Part shown: positions 35,558 through 44,639 of the stretch, in pieces
Position numbering within the stretch: the first letter of the stretch is position 1
Layout of the letters: every line of letters begins with the position of its first letter
From: Faecalibacterium sp.
GTDB taxonomy: Bacteria > Bacillota > Clostridia > Oscillospirales > Ruminococcaceae
DNA length: 64,000 nucleotides
Direction of reading: 5' to 3'
Assembly (NCBI GenBank): GCA_020025825.1
Contig: JAHHRL010000005.1
Span: 41,528-105,527, forward strand
Position numbers and translations under genes: made by a program
The notes under the pieces: generated by a model
Database searches by the model: none
What the model saw: the letters and a program-made list of their open reading frames with translations, nothing else
Told to the model about the DNA's origin: nothing

Positions 35558-38182
35558 TCAAATTTCTTTGCCATAGTAAGTATCCAGATACAGGCTGCGA
35601 ATCTCGCTGACCAACGGATAAACCGGGTTAGCTGTGGTGCACTGGTCTTCAAATGCCTTGTAGCTCAGTGCGTCAACTTTGCTCAGGAATTCTTCCTCGC
35701 TGATGCCGCAGTCACGAATGCACATGGGGCGCTCGGTAGCCTTCATCAGATTTCTGATGGCATCAATCAGGCACTGCACAGCCTGTTCGGTGGGGGTATC
35801 CTTGTTGCACAGGCCGCAGCGCCATGCAATCTTAGCGTAACGCTGGTCTGCTACATATTCCTTATACTTGGGGAAGGAAGCAAACTTGGTAGGCTTAGTT
35901 GCATTGTACTTAATTACATAGGGCAGCAGCAATGCATTTGCACGGCCATGAGGAATGTGGAACTCGCCACCCAGCTTATGAGCCATGGAGTGGTTTAAGC
36001 CCAGGAATGCATTTGTAAATGCCATACCGGCAATGCAGGATGCATTGTGCATCTTTTCACGTGCCAGCGGGTCGCCATTGTAGCTTGCCTCCAAATAATG
36101 GAACACCATTTCGATAGCCTGCAATGCCAGACCATCCGTATAGTCGCTGGCCATAACGGAAACATATGCCTCAATCGCATGCGTCAAAACGTCCAGACCG
36201 GTATCTGCAACAATGCTGCGAGGCATGCTGCGGGTAAACTGCGGGTCAATGATGGCTACGTCAGGCACCAGACTGTAGTCAGCCAGAGGATACTTAATGT
36301 TGCCGTTCTTCTTGTCGGTGATAACAGAGAAGCTGGTCACCTCACTGCCTGTACCGGACGTTGTGGGGATAGCCACGAGCTTTGTCTTAGCGCCCAGCTT
36401 GGGGAACTTGAATGCACGCTTACGAATATCCAAGAAACGCTGACGCAGGCCGTCAAAGCTGGTTTCGGGGTGCTCGTAGAACAGCCACATACCCTTAGCA
36501 GCGTCGATTGCACTACCGCCGCCGATTGCAATGATAACATCGGGCTGGAAGGCACGCATTGCCTCCACACCACGCTGGATGCACTCTACGCTGGGATCAC
36601 TCTCAACGTCGGAGTAAATTTCGCTGTGGCAATACTGGCTGCGGCGGCGCAAGTAGTACAAAATCTTGTCCACGTTGCCCAGCTTAACCATAACGGGGTC
36701 AGTAACGATAAATGCACGGGAGATGTCTTCCATCTTTTCCAGATACTGGATGGAATCTTCCTCGAAATAAATCTTGGGCGGAATCTTAAACCACTGCATA
36801 TTTACTCTCCGTTTTGCAATTCGCTTTTTGTTAATCAGGTTCACGGTAGAAACGTTCTGCGAAACCGAGTTTTTGCCGTAGCTGCCACAGCCCAGAGTCA
36901 AGGACGGCGTATTGGTATTGTAGATGTCACCGATAGCACCCTGAGAAGAAGGTGCGTTTACAATGATACGGCCTACACGCATTGCCACGCCATAAGCGTC
37001 TGCCATTGCGGTATCGCCGGTGTGGATAACTGCCGAGTGGCCCAAACCGCCCAGCTCCAGCATACGGTTTGCATACTCGAAGCCCTGCTTTTCGTCCTCA
37101 CACACAAAGTATGCCAAAACGGGACTCAGCTTTTCCTTAGACAGCGGATGCTCTGCGGAAGGCTCCGGCAGCGGTGCCAGCAGAATCTTTGTCTTTTCGG
37201 GAACGGTCAAACCTGCCTGCTCTGCAATCCAGTTTGCACTCTTGCCAACCAATGCAGGGCGAACACCTGCGTTGGGGTCCGGGAACATATAATCGCTCAG
37301 CTTCTTGGTTTCTTCTTCGTTCAGGAAGTAGCAGTTGTTTGCCGTCATGTAAGCACGGAACGCATCTGCAATGTCCTTATCCACAATTGCTGCCTGCTCA
37401 GAAGCGCAAATCATACCATTGTCGAAAGTCTTGGACATCATCAGGTCCGTGCATGCACGGTGCAGGTCAGCAGACTTGTTAATGTAGCAAGGTACGTTGC
37501 CGGGGCCAACACCCAGTGCAGGCTTGCCGCAGCTGTAAGCGGACTTAACCATGCCGGGGCCGCCGGTTGCCAGAATGGTAGAAACACCGGGGTGATTCAT
37601 CAGCATCTGTGTCGCCTGAATGGAGGGATGCTCAATCCACTGGATGCAGTTTTTAGGTGCGCCGGCTGCAACAGCTGCTTCGTAAACAACACGTGCTGCT
37701 TCTGCGGAGCACTTTTGTGCAGAAGGATGGAATGCAAACACGATGGGGTTACGAGTCTTTACAGAAATCAGGCTCTTAAACAGCGTGGTAGAGGTCGGGT
37801 TCGTAGTGGGGGTAACACCGCAGATAACGCCAACCGGCTCAGCTACTTCCACATAGCCTTCCATATCGTTTTCGTCCAAAACGCCGACGGTCTTTTCCTT
37901 TTTGATGTCGTGCCAGATATACTCAGTGGCAAACATGTTCTTGATGACCTTGTCCTCGTAAATGCCGCGGCCTGTTTCTTCTACAGCCATCAAAGCAAGT
38001 TCCTGATGTTTGTCCAGACCTGCCAGCGCCATAGCGTGTACGATCTCATCAATCTTTTCTTGGTCCAGTTTCAAGAACTCCTGCAGAGCAACCTGAGCGT
38101 TAGCGACCAACTGGTCAATCACAGCCATGGTATCCTCTACAACGGGTTCAACAACGGGTTCAGCAGTTTTTTTCGTTGCCAT
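35558..38182 (-). CDS. adhE: Bifunctional acetaldehyde-CoA/alcohol dehydrogenase
   Basis: An 874-residue fusion reducing acetyl-CoA to ethanol with two NADH, forming spirosomes in other bacteria. The N-terminal aldehyde dehydrogenase has the catalytic Cys near residue 259 in NGMICASEQAAIV; the linker (around 440-460) leads into an iron-type alcohol dehydrogenase with GGGSAIDAAKGMW, TTSGTGSE and the metal-binding HSMAHKLGG and PHGRANALLLP. ATG at 38182 follows AGGAGG. A Rex operator overlaps its promoter, so expression should rise when NADH is high. This gives the organism ethanol or aldehyde cycling as an electron sink. Confidence 0.97.
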   Translation of the reverse strand: MATKKTAEPVVEPVVEDTMAVIDQLVANAQVALQEFLKLDQEKIDEIVHAMALAGLDKHQELALMAVEETGRGIYEDKVIKNMFATEYIWHDIKKEKTVGVLDENDMEGYVEVAEPVGVICGVTPTTNPTSTTLFKSLISVKTRNPIVFAFHPSAQKCSAEAARVVYEAAVAAGAPKNCIQWIEHPSIQATQMLMNHPGVSTILATGGPGMVKSAYSCGKPALGVGPGNVPCYINKSADLHRACTDLMMSKTFDNGMICASEQAAIVDKDIADAFRAYMTANNCYFLNEEETKKLSDYMFPDPNAGVRPALVGKSANWIAEQAGLTVPEKTKILLAPLPEPSAEHPLSKEKLSPVLAYFVCEDEKQGFEYANRMLELGGLGHSAVIHTGDTAMADAYGVAMRVGRIIVNAPSSQGAIGDIYNTNTPSLTLGCGSYGKNSVSQNVSTVNLINKKRIAKRRVNMQWFKIPPKIYFEEDSIQYLEKMEDISRAFIVTDPVMVKLGNVDKILYYLRRRSQYCHSEIYSDVESDPSVECIQRGVEAMRAFQPDVIIAIGGGSAIDAAKGMWLFYEHPETSFDGLRQRFLDIRKRAFKFPKLGAKTKLVAIPTTSGTGSEVTSFSVITDKKNGNIKYPLADYSLVPDVAIIDPQFTRSMPRSIVADTGLDVLTHAIEAYVSVMASDYTDGLALQAIEMVFHYLEASYNGDPLAREKMHNASCIAGMAFTNAFLGLNHSMAHKLGGEFHIPHGRANALLLPYVIKYNATKPTKFASFPKYKEYVADQRYAKIAWRCGLCNKDTPTEQAVQCLIDAIRNLMKATERPMCIRDCGISEEEFLSKVDALSYKAFEDQCTTANPVYPLVSEIRSLYLDTYYGKEI

Positions 38183-38267
38183 AAGGGAAATCCTCCTATT
38201 GATGGCCACACCACATCTGATACCAATTCATCAGGTGCCGTGCAGCGTGTGTCTTTTCGATGGCATT

Positions 38268-38297
38268 AGTATATCATCCTCGTTAATGTTTTAACAA
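38268..38297 (-). promoter_or_regulatory. adhE promoter overlapped by a Rex operator
   Basis: TTGTTA (38292-38297) and TATACT (38268-38273) are 18 bases apart. The 18-base site 38280-38297 reads, on the minus strand, TTGTTAAAACATTAACGA, matching TTGTTAAnnnnTTAACAA at 13 of 14 fixed positions. Overlap with -35 and spacer fits a repressor. The rex gene is not in the window. Confidence 0.85.
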
Positions 38298-38461
38298 GTC
38301 GCAAAATAACGAAGATTTCTTAAATTAAAAAGTTTTTTTGTATAGTTTGTCAAAAACTTCACAAATTAGGGCTGTAATATTTTCGCCGTCCCTGCGTTGA
38401 CAGATTCGCTGCAAAAAGGTATCTTTATGTCAATGTGGTTTGTTAAAGGAGATATGCTGCC

Positions 38462-38740
38462 ATGAAACAACAGCAACCGCACTATTCTTTTTTCAGCAAC
38501 ACAGCTTGCGAATTTTTCCCCTGCCACAAAGGGGTTAATGCCTCTCATTTTAATTGTTTGTTTTGTTATTGCCCCCTTTATGCTTTAGGCAATCAATGCG
38601 GTGGCAATTACAGCTATACGGCCGATGGCATCAAGGACTGCACCAACTGTACCATCCCCCACCAGATGGGTGGCTACCAGTATATTATTGATAAATTTCC
38701 ACTCGTTGCGGAATTAGCTAAAAAGCAAAACCTTCCTTAA
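38462..38740 (+). CDS. Cysteine-rich small domain protein
   Basis: A 92-residue protein of the PF04071 cysteine-rich small domain family. It contains CEFFPCHKG, FNCLFCYCPLY and DCTNCTIPH, a likely metal-binding set. It starts after AAAGGAGA. In other genomes such proteins often sit near cobalamin genes, but none is present here. It is divergent from adhE and precedes the AEC transporter; function unknown. Confidence 0.85.
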   Translation: MKQQQPHYSFFSNTACEFFPCHKGVNASHFNCLFCYCPLYALGNQCGGNYSYTADGIKDCTNCTIPHQMGGYQYIIDKFPLVAELAKKQNLP

Positions 38741-38910
38741 TCCATTATATTTTACAAAAGGGAACCCGCCGGGTTTGTGCTTTTACTACTATTAAAAGTG
38801 TTTGCTTTTGCAGTATTACCGTGCTGTAATTTTCATATATTTTATCTTTTGATTCGTTGCTGCATACTAGGTTTCGTTTTAATTTACATAAGGGATGAGG
38901 TTTTTACTAA

Positions 38911-39840
38911 ATGGATTTAGCTATGATTGCGGCGCAGCAAGTAATTGCGCTTTTTTTCCTGATTTTAGCCGGCTTTGTTGTAACAAAAATCGGTGCGTTG
39001 CCCATACAGGGCAAAAAGGTCATTTCCGACTTACTGATATATCTTGTTATGCCGGCTATGATTATCAGCTCGTTTATCCGGGATTATGACCCCAACACCC
39101 TGCATAATTTACTGCAAACCTTTTGGCTTAGTGCCATTTTGCTGGTAGGCGGCGCCGTTGCAACACTTTTTGTGACCGCCCGTATGAAGGGTGATGACCG
39201 CTATATTTTCCGCTTTGCCTGTATCTTTTCCAACGCAGGTTATATGGGTATCCCCTTAATCCGTGCCCTGTTCGGTGAAGAAAGCCTTTTGTATGCAAGC
39301 GCATTCCTTGCCGTATTTAATTTATTGATTCACTCCTTTGGTTATGCAACTGTAAACAGAAATGCTACCGGGAAGGAAATTATACACAGTATCTCGCATA
39401 ACCCATGCATGATTAGCGTTTGCATCGGTTTGCTGATTTACCTGCTCCAAATTCCCATTCCTCATGTAATTGCGCAGCCTATTGGCATGGTAGGCGATAT
39501 GACCACCCCTATCTCCATGATTTTAACAGGCATGACCATTGCCGGCAGCAACTTAAAGCGCTTGCTTTCCAAAAAGCAGATTTTGGGTATATGTGCCATT
39601 CGACTGCTGTTAATTCCTGTGCTGGCACTAGGCTTGTTCCGTATTATGGGCGTAGCCGGTATGGTTCCCACTGTGGTATTGATTCAGCAAGCCTGCCCTT
39701 GCGCCGCAGTTACTACGGTTTATGCTGTGCAGTTTGACCATGATGAAGACTTAGCCGCTGGCGCAGTTGTTTTTTCCACACTGCTCAGCATCCTTACTCT
39801 ACCGATATATATCTTTATAATTTCTGCCATGCTGGGCTGA
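38911..39840 (+). CDS. AEC family transporter (auxin efflux carrier-like)
   Basis: A 309-residue membrane protein with ten hydrophobic segments in two halves. It opens AAQQVIALFFLILAGFVVTKIG and has SNAGYMGIPLIRALFGEESLLY, the first-half signature, and ACPCAAVTTVYAVQFDHDEDLA near the end. Bacterial members move dicarboxylates such as malate or malonate. GATGAGG precedes the ATG. The adjacent lactate and Etf genes suggest an organic-acid substrate, which is inference. Confidence 0.88.
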   Translation: MDLAMIAAQQVIALFFLILAGFVVTKIGALPIQGKKVISDLLIYLVMPAMIISSFIRDYDPNTLHNLLQTFWLSAILLVGGAVATLFVTARMKGDDRYIFRFACIFSNAGYMGIPLIRALFGEESLLYASAFLAVFNLLIHSFGYATVNRNATGKEIIHSISHNPCMISVCIGLLIYLLQIPIPHVIAQPIGMVGDMTTPISMILTGMTIAGSNLKRLLSKKQILGICAIRLLLIPVLALGLFRIMGVAGMVPTVVLIQQACPCAAVTTVYAVQFDHDEDLAAGAVVFSTLLSILTLPIYIFIISAMLG

Positions 39841-39858
39841 TTGCTGTAAAAAGATGCA

Positions 39859-39896
39859 AAAAGAGCCGCCTGTAGTACATTACAGGCGGCTCTTTT
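39859..39896. terminator. Bidirectional terminator between AEC gene and etfA
   Basis: A 16-bp perfect stem (AAAAGAGCCGCCTGTA arm) with a 6-base loop, flanked by A- and T-runs, ends both converging transcripts. Confidence 0.92.
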
Positions 39897-39902
39897 CATG
39901 CC

Positions 39903-40811
39903 TTACTTCAATTGTTTTTCCATCTCGTCCAAAATCTGTACACAGTCCGCAACCATGCCTTGATGCGCTGCACGGAAAATCGACGCACTGGAATCATGGT
40001 TAATCGCAATCAACTTTTGGGATTGTTCCACGCCTACTAAAAAAGGAGCCGCACCCGACGCACCAAAGGTAATGCACACCTCAGGGGCTGCAATCGTACC
40101 CGACTGCCCAATCATCGCCTCCAGTGGCGCCCAGCCGGAAAGCACTACCGCACGGGTTGCACCAACCATACCGCCCAGCTTGTGCGCAAGCTGCTCCAAG
40201 CGTGCATAGTTTTTGGCGTTGCCAATCCCCTTACCCGCTACAAACAACAGCTTCGCATTTTCCAGTGGGTTTCGGCATGGGCGTGCCGCCAATTGCGTAT
40301 CCAGCACCCACTTTGCAGGCTCTGCTTCCAAAACGACTGCCCTTGTTCCGTAGTCTACTACATCAGGCCTCTGTGTTGGTTTACCACGTGCTATTGTAAG
40401 CACCTTATTTTCCGGTGTATAAAACTTTGCCTGCAAATTGCTTGCATATACACGCCGCAGCAAGGTATTGTTTGCATTATCGACAGCCAAAACTTCCGTA
40501 TAGCAAGGAAGCCCCAACTTCTGAGCTGCTAAGCCTGCTGTAGCATGGCCCAGTTTATTTCCATAAAAAGCAATTGTTTCGTAATGTTCTTGCTGCACCA
40601 GCTTTGCAATTGCATCTGCATACTCCATAGGTGCCGATGCAGGGCTGCTTGCAGGCGGCATAGTCAACACTTGGTCAAAGCCTTGTGCCAGTGATACGGT
40701 GTCTGCTGTTTCCCCTAAAAGCAGTAAAGTGCCTTTTCCCGCGGCTTGCAACAGGTGTGCCGTTTGATTCCGCAGTTCAGCCGAATGGTCGGATACTAAC
40801 AGTTGTTTCAT
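39903..40811 (-). CDS. etfA: Electron transfer flavoprotein alpha subunit
   Basis: A 302-residue FAD-binding subunit. The C-terminal FAD domain holds GKGIGNAKNYARLEQLA, GATRAVVLSGWAPLEAMIGQ and IAINHDSSASIFRAAH, the conserved EtfA set. No N-terminal ferredoxin-like domain is present, unlike some lactate-dehydrogenase-linked alpha subunits. ATG at 40811 overlaps the etfB stop by four bases and has GGGAGGG before it. It is the last gene of glcD-etfB-etfA. Confidence 0.94.
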   Translation of the reverse strand: MKQLLVSDHSAELRNQTAHLLQAAGKGTLLLLGETADTVSLAQGFDQVLTMPPASSPASAPMEYADAIAKLVQQEHYETIAFYGNKLGHATAGLAAQKLGLPCYTEVLAVDNANNTLLRRVYASNLQAKFYTPENKVLTIARGKPTQRPDVVDYGTRAVVLEAEPAKWVLDTQLAARPCRNPLENAKLLFVAGKGIGNAKNYARLEQLAHKLGGMVGATRAVVLSGWAPLEAMIGQSGTIAAPEVCITFGASGAAPFLVGVEQSQKLIAINHDSSASIFRAAHQGMVADCVQILDEMEKQLK

Positions 40812-41557
40812 GCTTGTTCCCTCCCATTTGCCACAGCGAGCAGATATGCTGCTGCCTGCTCTGCGTCTTTTTCTAAAAATTGACAAGCTGCCGGTGTTTG
40901 CTTCAACAATTGATGAGGCAGTGGCTGTACGCCCTCTGCCGCAATATGCTCCACAACCTTTTTACCTGCTGCCAATTGCGCTGCAAAGGTTGCCATGCGT
41001 ACACCCACAACAGGGCTGTTGCCCACTGCCAGCAAGATAGGCAGCGCCGCCTTTGTTGTGCAAATACCATCCTCTGTTTCGTGGGTTACTACCAAACCCT
41101 CCGGGCAAAGCTCACAGGTTGCTGTATCCGAAATAATGGGTAATCCCATACGCTCTGCCATCAAAAACGGAACCGTACCACTATCGCACAAAGCTGTGCG
41201 CATTCCTGTAAAAACCACTTGTGCCGGATTCTGCCGCAGCCAATCCACAAGCCTTTGTGCAGTTTGGTCGGGTGAAAACTCTACAGCGTCAGAATCAAGG
41301 CAGACAACCTTATCGTAGCCGGCAGCGTACAAACGCTTTGCCTGTATAGATGTAAGCGAACCAAAGGTCAGTGCTGTACAAGTTACGTTTTCATCTTGGT
41401 CTTTCAGCCGCAAGGCAAGCTCCAGCGCAGCCTCGTCAAAACAGCCAAGCATAATACCTGCATAACTTGTATCCGGCCGTGTATCAAAATCTTGCCAATC
41501 CGTAGGGATAACCTTATCCAAATCCGGAACAGCCTTAAAGCAAACAACCACCTGCAT
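40808..41557 (-). CDS. etfB: Electron transfer flavoprotein beta subunit
   Basis: A 249-residue partner of EtfA. It starts MQVVVCFKAVPDLDKV and has the CFDEAALELALRLKD and TALTFGS segments of the nucleotide-binding fold, then RTALCDSGTVPFLMAERMGLP. AAGGAGG is upstream of ATG 41557. Together with glcD it should pass electrons from lactate to NAD-linked carriers, possibly by confurcation with ferredoxin. Confidence 0.93.
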   Translation of the reverse strand: MQVVVCFKAVPDLDKVIPTDWQDFDTRPDTSYAGIMLGCFDEAALELALRLKDQDENVTCTALTFGSLTSIQAKRLYAAGYDKVVCLDSDAVEFSPDQTAQRLVDWLRQNPAQVVFTGMRTALCDSGTVPFLMAERMGLPIISDTATCELCPEGLVVTHETEDGICTTKAALPILLAVGNSPVVGVRMATFAAQLAAGKKVVEHIAAEGVQPLPHQLLKQTPAACQFLEKDAEQAAAYLLAVANGREQA

Positions 41558-41581
41558 AAACAGCAAGCCTCCTTTTTTTGC

Positions 41582-41617
41582 ACCAAAGCCCCCGATTTTT
41601 ATATCGGGGGCTTTGGT
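41582..41617 (-). other. 15-bp hairpin between glcD and etfB
   Basis: ACCAAAGCCCCCGAT pairs perfectly with ATCGGGGGCTTTGGT around a 6-base loop. No U-run follows in the minus-strand mRNA, so it is more likely an RNA-stability or partial-attenuation element than a terminator. Confidence 0.65.
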
Positions 41618-41670
41618 ATTTATTCAAGGGGAGATTCTTATTTCTATTTTACTGCTGTTTCAGCCATGGC

Positions 41671-43107
41671 TCAACCTTTATTTTCACGGTCAACCAACAG
41701 AACACCATGGTTCATGATACCCTTGGGGTCCATAGCTTCCTTCAGCTTATACATCAGCGGGTAGGAAGTACCATGCTCCTGCGGCATCCATGCGGTACGA
41801 TACTTACCGGAGCCGTGATGGTGTGCAATACTGCCGCCCAGACGCAGGGTTTCTTCCATGATAATCTTAATCACGTTCATGTAATCCTGCTCGGCAGTGT
41901 CCTTACCGGTGGGCTTTGTTACAAACTGAAAGTAAATGTTTGTGCCGTTCATATAGCTATGGGAGGAGTGTCCGCCAAAGAACATCATACCGGGGATTTC
42001 AGCTGTTGCACGCTTGCAAACAGCCTTGTAAATTTCGCCGATTGCAGACCACGGTGCGGAAATCTCGCAAGTATCGCCCAAAACGCCCTGTGTAGACAAC
42101 GGGTCATTATCCAGCACATAAGCAACATCGTTGCGGTGGATTAGCCAAGACTGTACAGGCTTTTCGCCCAAAACGATGTGGTCATACTTCTTAACTATCT
42201 CGTTGATTGCTGCGCCGGTAGCCTGTGCAACGGCTGCGGGGCCTTCGCACAACAGCAAAGCCATTGCGTAGCCTTCAGGTGCAGCACCGCCGTGCTGAAT
42301 AGCAACTTCCACCGGGTCGTGCAGACGTGCAACTGCGGGTTTGTAACCGGCAGCCATAATATCACGGAAGAAGTTCAGACCCTGCTGCATATCCTTCAGT
42401 GCGTATGCACACATCCAGCGCTCCTCGGGGCGATAACGGAACATCTTAACCGTCACTTCGGTCACAAAGCCAATCATACCCTCGCTGCCAATAAACAAAT
42501 GGCGCAGGTCAGGACCAACAGAACGACGGGGGTTATTCTTAATGCGGATAACACTGCCATCCGGCATAACAGCTTCCAAACCAATCAGCAAATCTTCGAT
42601 GCCACCATACAGGGTAGACCACTGACCGATACTGCGGGTTGCAACCAGGCCGCCCATCTGTGCCAAAGGCAAAGACTGCGGCATATGGCCTGTAGTATAG
42701 CCTTTCTTGTTCAGGAAGTTTTCCAGTGTTTCCAAAGGAGTACCGCAACGGCAGGTAACGCACATATCCGTTTCGTTTACTTCCAGAATTTCGTTCATGT
42801 CGCTGCCGTCCAGAACAACACCATCCGGTTCCGGCTCAATGCTGCGGGTAACACTGCTGCCACCGGTGCGGGGCGAAACGGGAACACTGTTCTCGTTCAA
42901 GAACTTCAAAACCTGCGAAACTTGCTCTGTATCCTTTACACGTACAACGCAGGAAGCCAACGGCTCATTGTGTTTGCCCTGTACACGCTCAAAACGGCGG
43001 AAGCCGATATAATCCTTTGTGGCCTCACGAATCTGCGGCTCTTGGACCAAAACACGTTCTGCTCCCACAAGTTCTTGCAGGCTGGCAATCAGTTCCTTTT
43101 TTTCCAT
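41671..43107 (-). CDS. FAD-binding oxidoreductase, GlcD/D-lactate dehydrogenase family
   Basis: A 478-residue flavoenzyme. The PCMH-type FAD domain contains PRTGGSSVTRSIEPEPDGVVLD, CRCGTPLETLENFLNKKGYTTG and GQWSTLYGGIEDLLIGLEAV, and the C-terminal cap ends with IAHHHGSGKYR, whose histidines are conserved in the family. Synteny with etfB-etfA matches the clostridial lactate dehydrogenase-Etf complex, so lactate is the likely substrate; glycolate is possible. ATG at 43107 follows AAAGGAG. A YhfZ-type regulator is divergent. Confidence 0.9.
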   Translation of the reverse strand: MEKKELIASLQELVGAERVLVQEPQIREATKDYIGFRRFERVQGKHNEPLASCVVRVKDTEQVSQVLKFLNENSVPVSPRTGGSSVTRSIEPEPDGVVLDGSDMNEILEVNETDMCVTCRCGTPLETLENFLNKKGYTTGHMPQSLPLAQMGGLVATRSIGQWSTLYGGIEDLLIGLEAVMPDGSVIRIKNNPRRSVGPDLRHLFIGSEGMIGFVTEVTVKMFRYRPEERWMCAYALKDMQQGLNFFRDIMAAGYKPAVARLHDPVEVAIQHGGAAPEGYAMALLLCEGPAAVAQATGAAINEIVKKYDHIVLGEKPVQSWLIHRNDVAYVLDNDPLSTQGVLGDTCEISAPWSAIGEIYKAVCKRATAEIPGMMFFGGHSSHSYMNGTNIYFQFVTKPTGKDTAEQDYMNVIKIIMEETLRLGGSIAHHHGSGKYRTAWMPQEHGTSYPLMYKLKEAMDPKGIMNHGVLLVDRENKG

Positions 43108-43290
43108 GGTGTAAACTCCTTTCAAAATTGGGTTTGCAGCTTACCCGTCTACAGTAAGCCGCTGTTATTTTTATTAGGATCAGATTTCCCTCACATACCG
43201 AAATCCACATCCTGATCTTCCCTTGTAATAGAGATATGCAGTGCTTCTTTTTCTTTATACAAAAAATTGTACGAAACTTGATAAATACTA

Positions 43291-43318
43291 GGTTTAGTAC
43301 GTTTTAGCGTACTAAACC
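43291..43318. promoter_or_regulatory. Perfect 11-bp inverted repeat between glcD and yhfZ-like gene
   Basis: GGTTTAGTACG and CGTACTAAACC flank a 6-base centre. It lies in the roughly 460-bp divergent region, upstream of a minus-strand TATAAA-like box near 43255. Candidate operator for the adjacent GntR-type regulator. The rest of the region shows no gene. Confidence 0.6.
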
Positions 43319-43565
43319 TTATTTTCCACGTTCTGATTTCTGTGCCCTTATGATAAGCCAAGTTATGCATATTGTCAATATAAATTAAACAATACGACAT
43401 ATATTCATATATATTGCTGTACAAAATTCTTGTTTTATGAACAATATGCTCAACCACCGCCGCTTATGTTGCATAAAGCGGTGGGATTTCATATAATAAA
43501 TCCACAACATATCGGTTTGCGGCCCGTATCTGTTTCGAACAACATCACCCAAAGGAGGTATTTCT

Positions 43566-44489
43566 GTGCAGGACCAAACACCATATAAAAAGTCATGGCT
43601 GGCTGTTACGTATATTGCCCGTGACCTAATTTGTTTGCAGGAGGGTGACCGTATTCCCACTGTGCAGGAATACTCCGAGCAATTCGGGTTGTCCCGAGGC
43701 ATTATTCAAAATGCACTCCAGCAGTTAGAGCTTCAACATGCTGTTTGCTTGGAAAAACTTGGTAAAACCGGCAGTTTTGTACGCAGCTTAAACCCGGAGC
43801 AGTTATTTCTTTGTGCTGACTTAGAGTATATTACAGGGTCTATGCCGCCACCTCTTACCCACCAGTACGGTGCCTTAGCTACCGGCGTGTGCGAGGCTAT
43901 GGCCAGCTGCCCTGCCACCTTTAATTTTTCCTTTATGCACTCGGGCAAAAGCCGTACAAGAGCACTAAGCCGCTCTATTTACGATTTTGCTATTGTCTCG
44001 CTTAATACAGCAAAGCAGCTGATTAAGTTTGACGATACGCTTTCTATTGCCATGGTACTGTCAGATTGTGTTTACGGGCAGCCGTTCCAGTTGGTTTCCA
44101 CCTTTCCGCCGGGGGCACAATTTCCCAGTAAGGCCAAAATTGCAGCTGACCCCAACTCCCCCGACCAATACAGCATTGCCTGCAAATGGGCACAGGAAAA
44201 TCACGTTTTTCTAGTGCATTCGCCTTATATGAACATCGCAAACCTGCTGCGGCAGGGTAAAGCGAATTTTACCGTTACCCGCAAGGACGAAACTGACGCT
44301 TATACAGGTTCTATGCAGTTATTTCCGTTAGATGGCCTGCAAAATCCTGATATGACAATTCCCGCTGTTTTAGTCAATCGAGATAATTACGGCATCGCTA
44401 AAATTCTGCAAAAATATCTGCGATCAGACTTGATTGCCGATATCCAACAACAGGTTTTAGCCAACCAACGTGAGGTTTCCTTCTACTAA
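43566..44489 (+). CDS. YhfZ family GntR-type regulator
   Basis: A 307-residue protein. The N-terminal winged helix-turn-helix (EGDRIPTVQEYSEQFGLSRGIIQNALQQLE) and wing KTGSFV precede a ligand-binding domain like a periplasmic-binding fold (YhfZ C-terminal), with GSMPPPLTHQYGALATGV and IYDFAIVSLNTAKQL. GTG at 43566 follows AAAGGAGG. Divergent orientation to glcD suggests control of lactate oxidation genes; the effector is unknown. Confidence 0.85.
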   Translation: MQDQTPYKKSWLAVTYIARDLICLQEGDRIPTVQEYSEQFGLSRGIIQNALQQLELQHAVCLEKLGKTGSFVRSLNPEQLFLCADLEYITGSMPPPLTHQYGALATGVCEAMASCPATFNFSFMHSGKSRTRALSRSIYDFAIVSLNTAKQLIKFDDTLSIAMVLSDCVYGQPFQLVSTFPPGAQFPSKAKIAADPNSPDQYSIACKWAQENHVFLVHSPYMNIANLLRQGKANFTVTRKDETDAYTGSMQLFPLDGLQNPDMTIPAVLVNRDNYGIAKILQKYLRSDLIADIQQQVLANQREVSFY

Positions 44490-44503
44490 TTGTACCCTTA
44501 TGC

Positions 44504-44553
44504 CAAAAGCGTTTTGTTGACTGGTTCTCCCCTATCAACAAAGCGCTTTTATT
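44504..44553 (+). terminator. Terminator of the YhfZ-like gene
   Basis: AAAAGCGTTTTGTTGA pairs with TCAACAAAGCGCTTTT (one G-U), followed by ATTTTT. Confidence 0.85.
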
Positions 44554-44564
44554 TTTCTAACACA

Positions 44565-44615
44565 AAACAGGTGCGGAAAACCGGCTTGCACAGCCGTTAT
44601 CCACACCTGTTTTTA
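44565..44615 (-). terminator. Terminator of the 44640 lipoprotein gene
   Basis: Two nested stems, AAACAGGTG/CACCTGTTT outside and CCGGCT/AGCCG-type inside, with T- and A-rich flanks that could act on both strands. Confidence 0.65.
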
Positions 44616-44639
44616 TGCGTATTTGCTATAAGAAAAGGT

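Noticed and set aside
36047..38269. 740-codon plus-strand ORF
   Set aside because: Antisense of adhE; composition is unlike a real protein.
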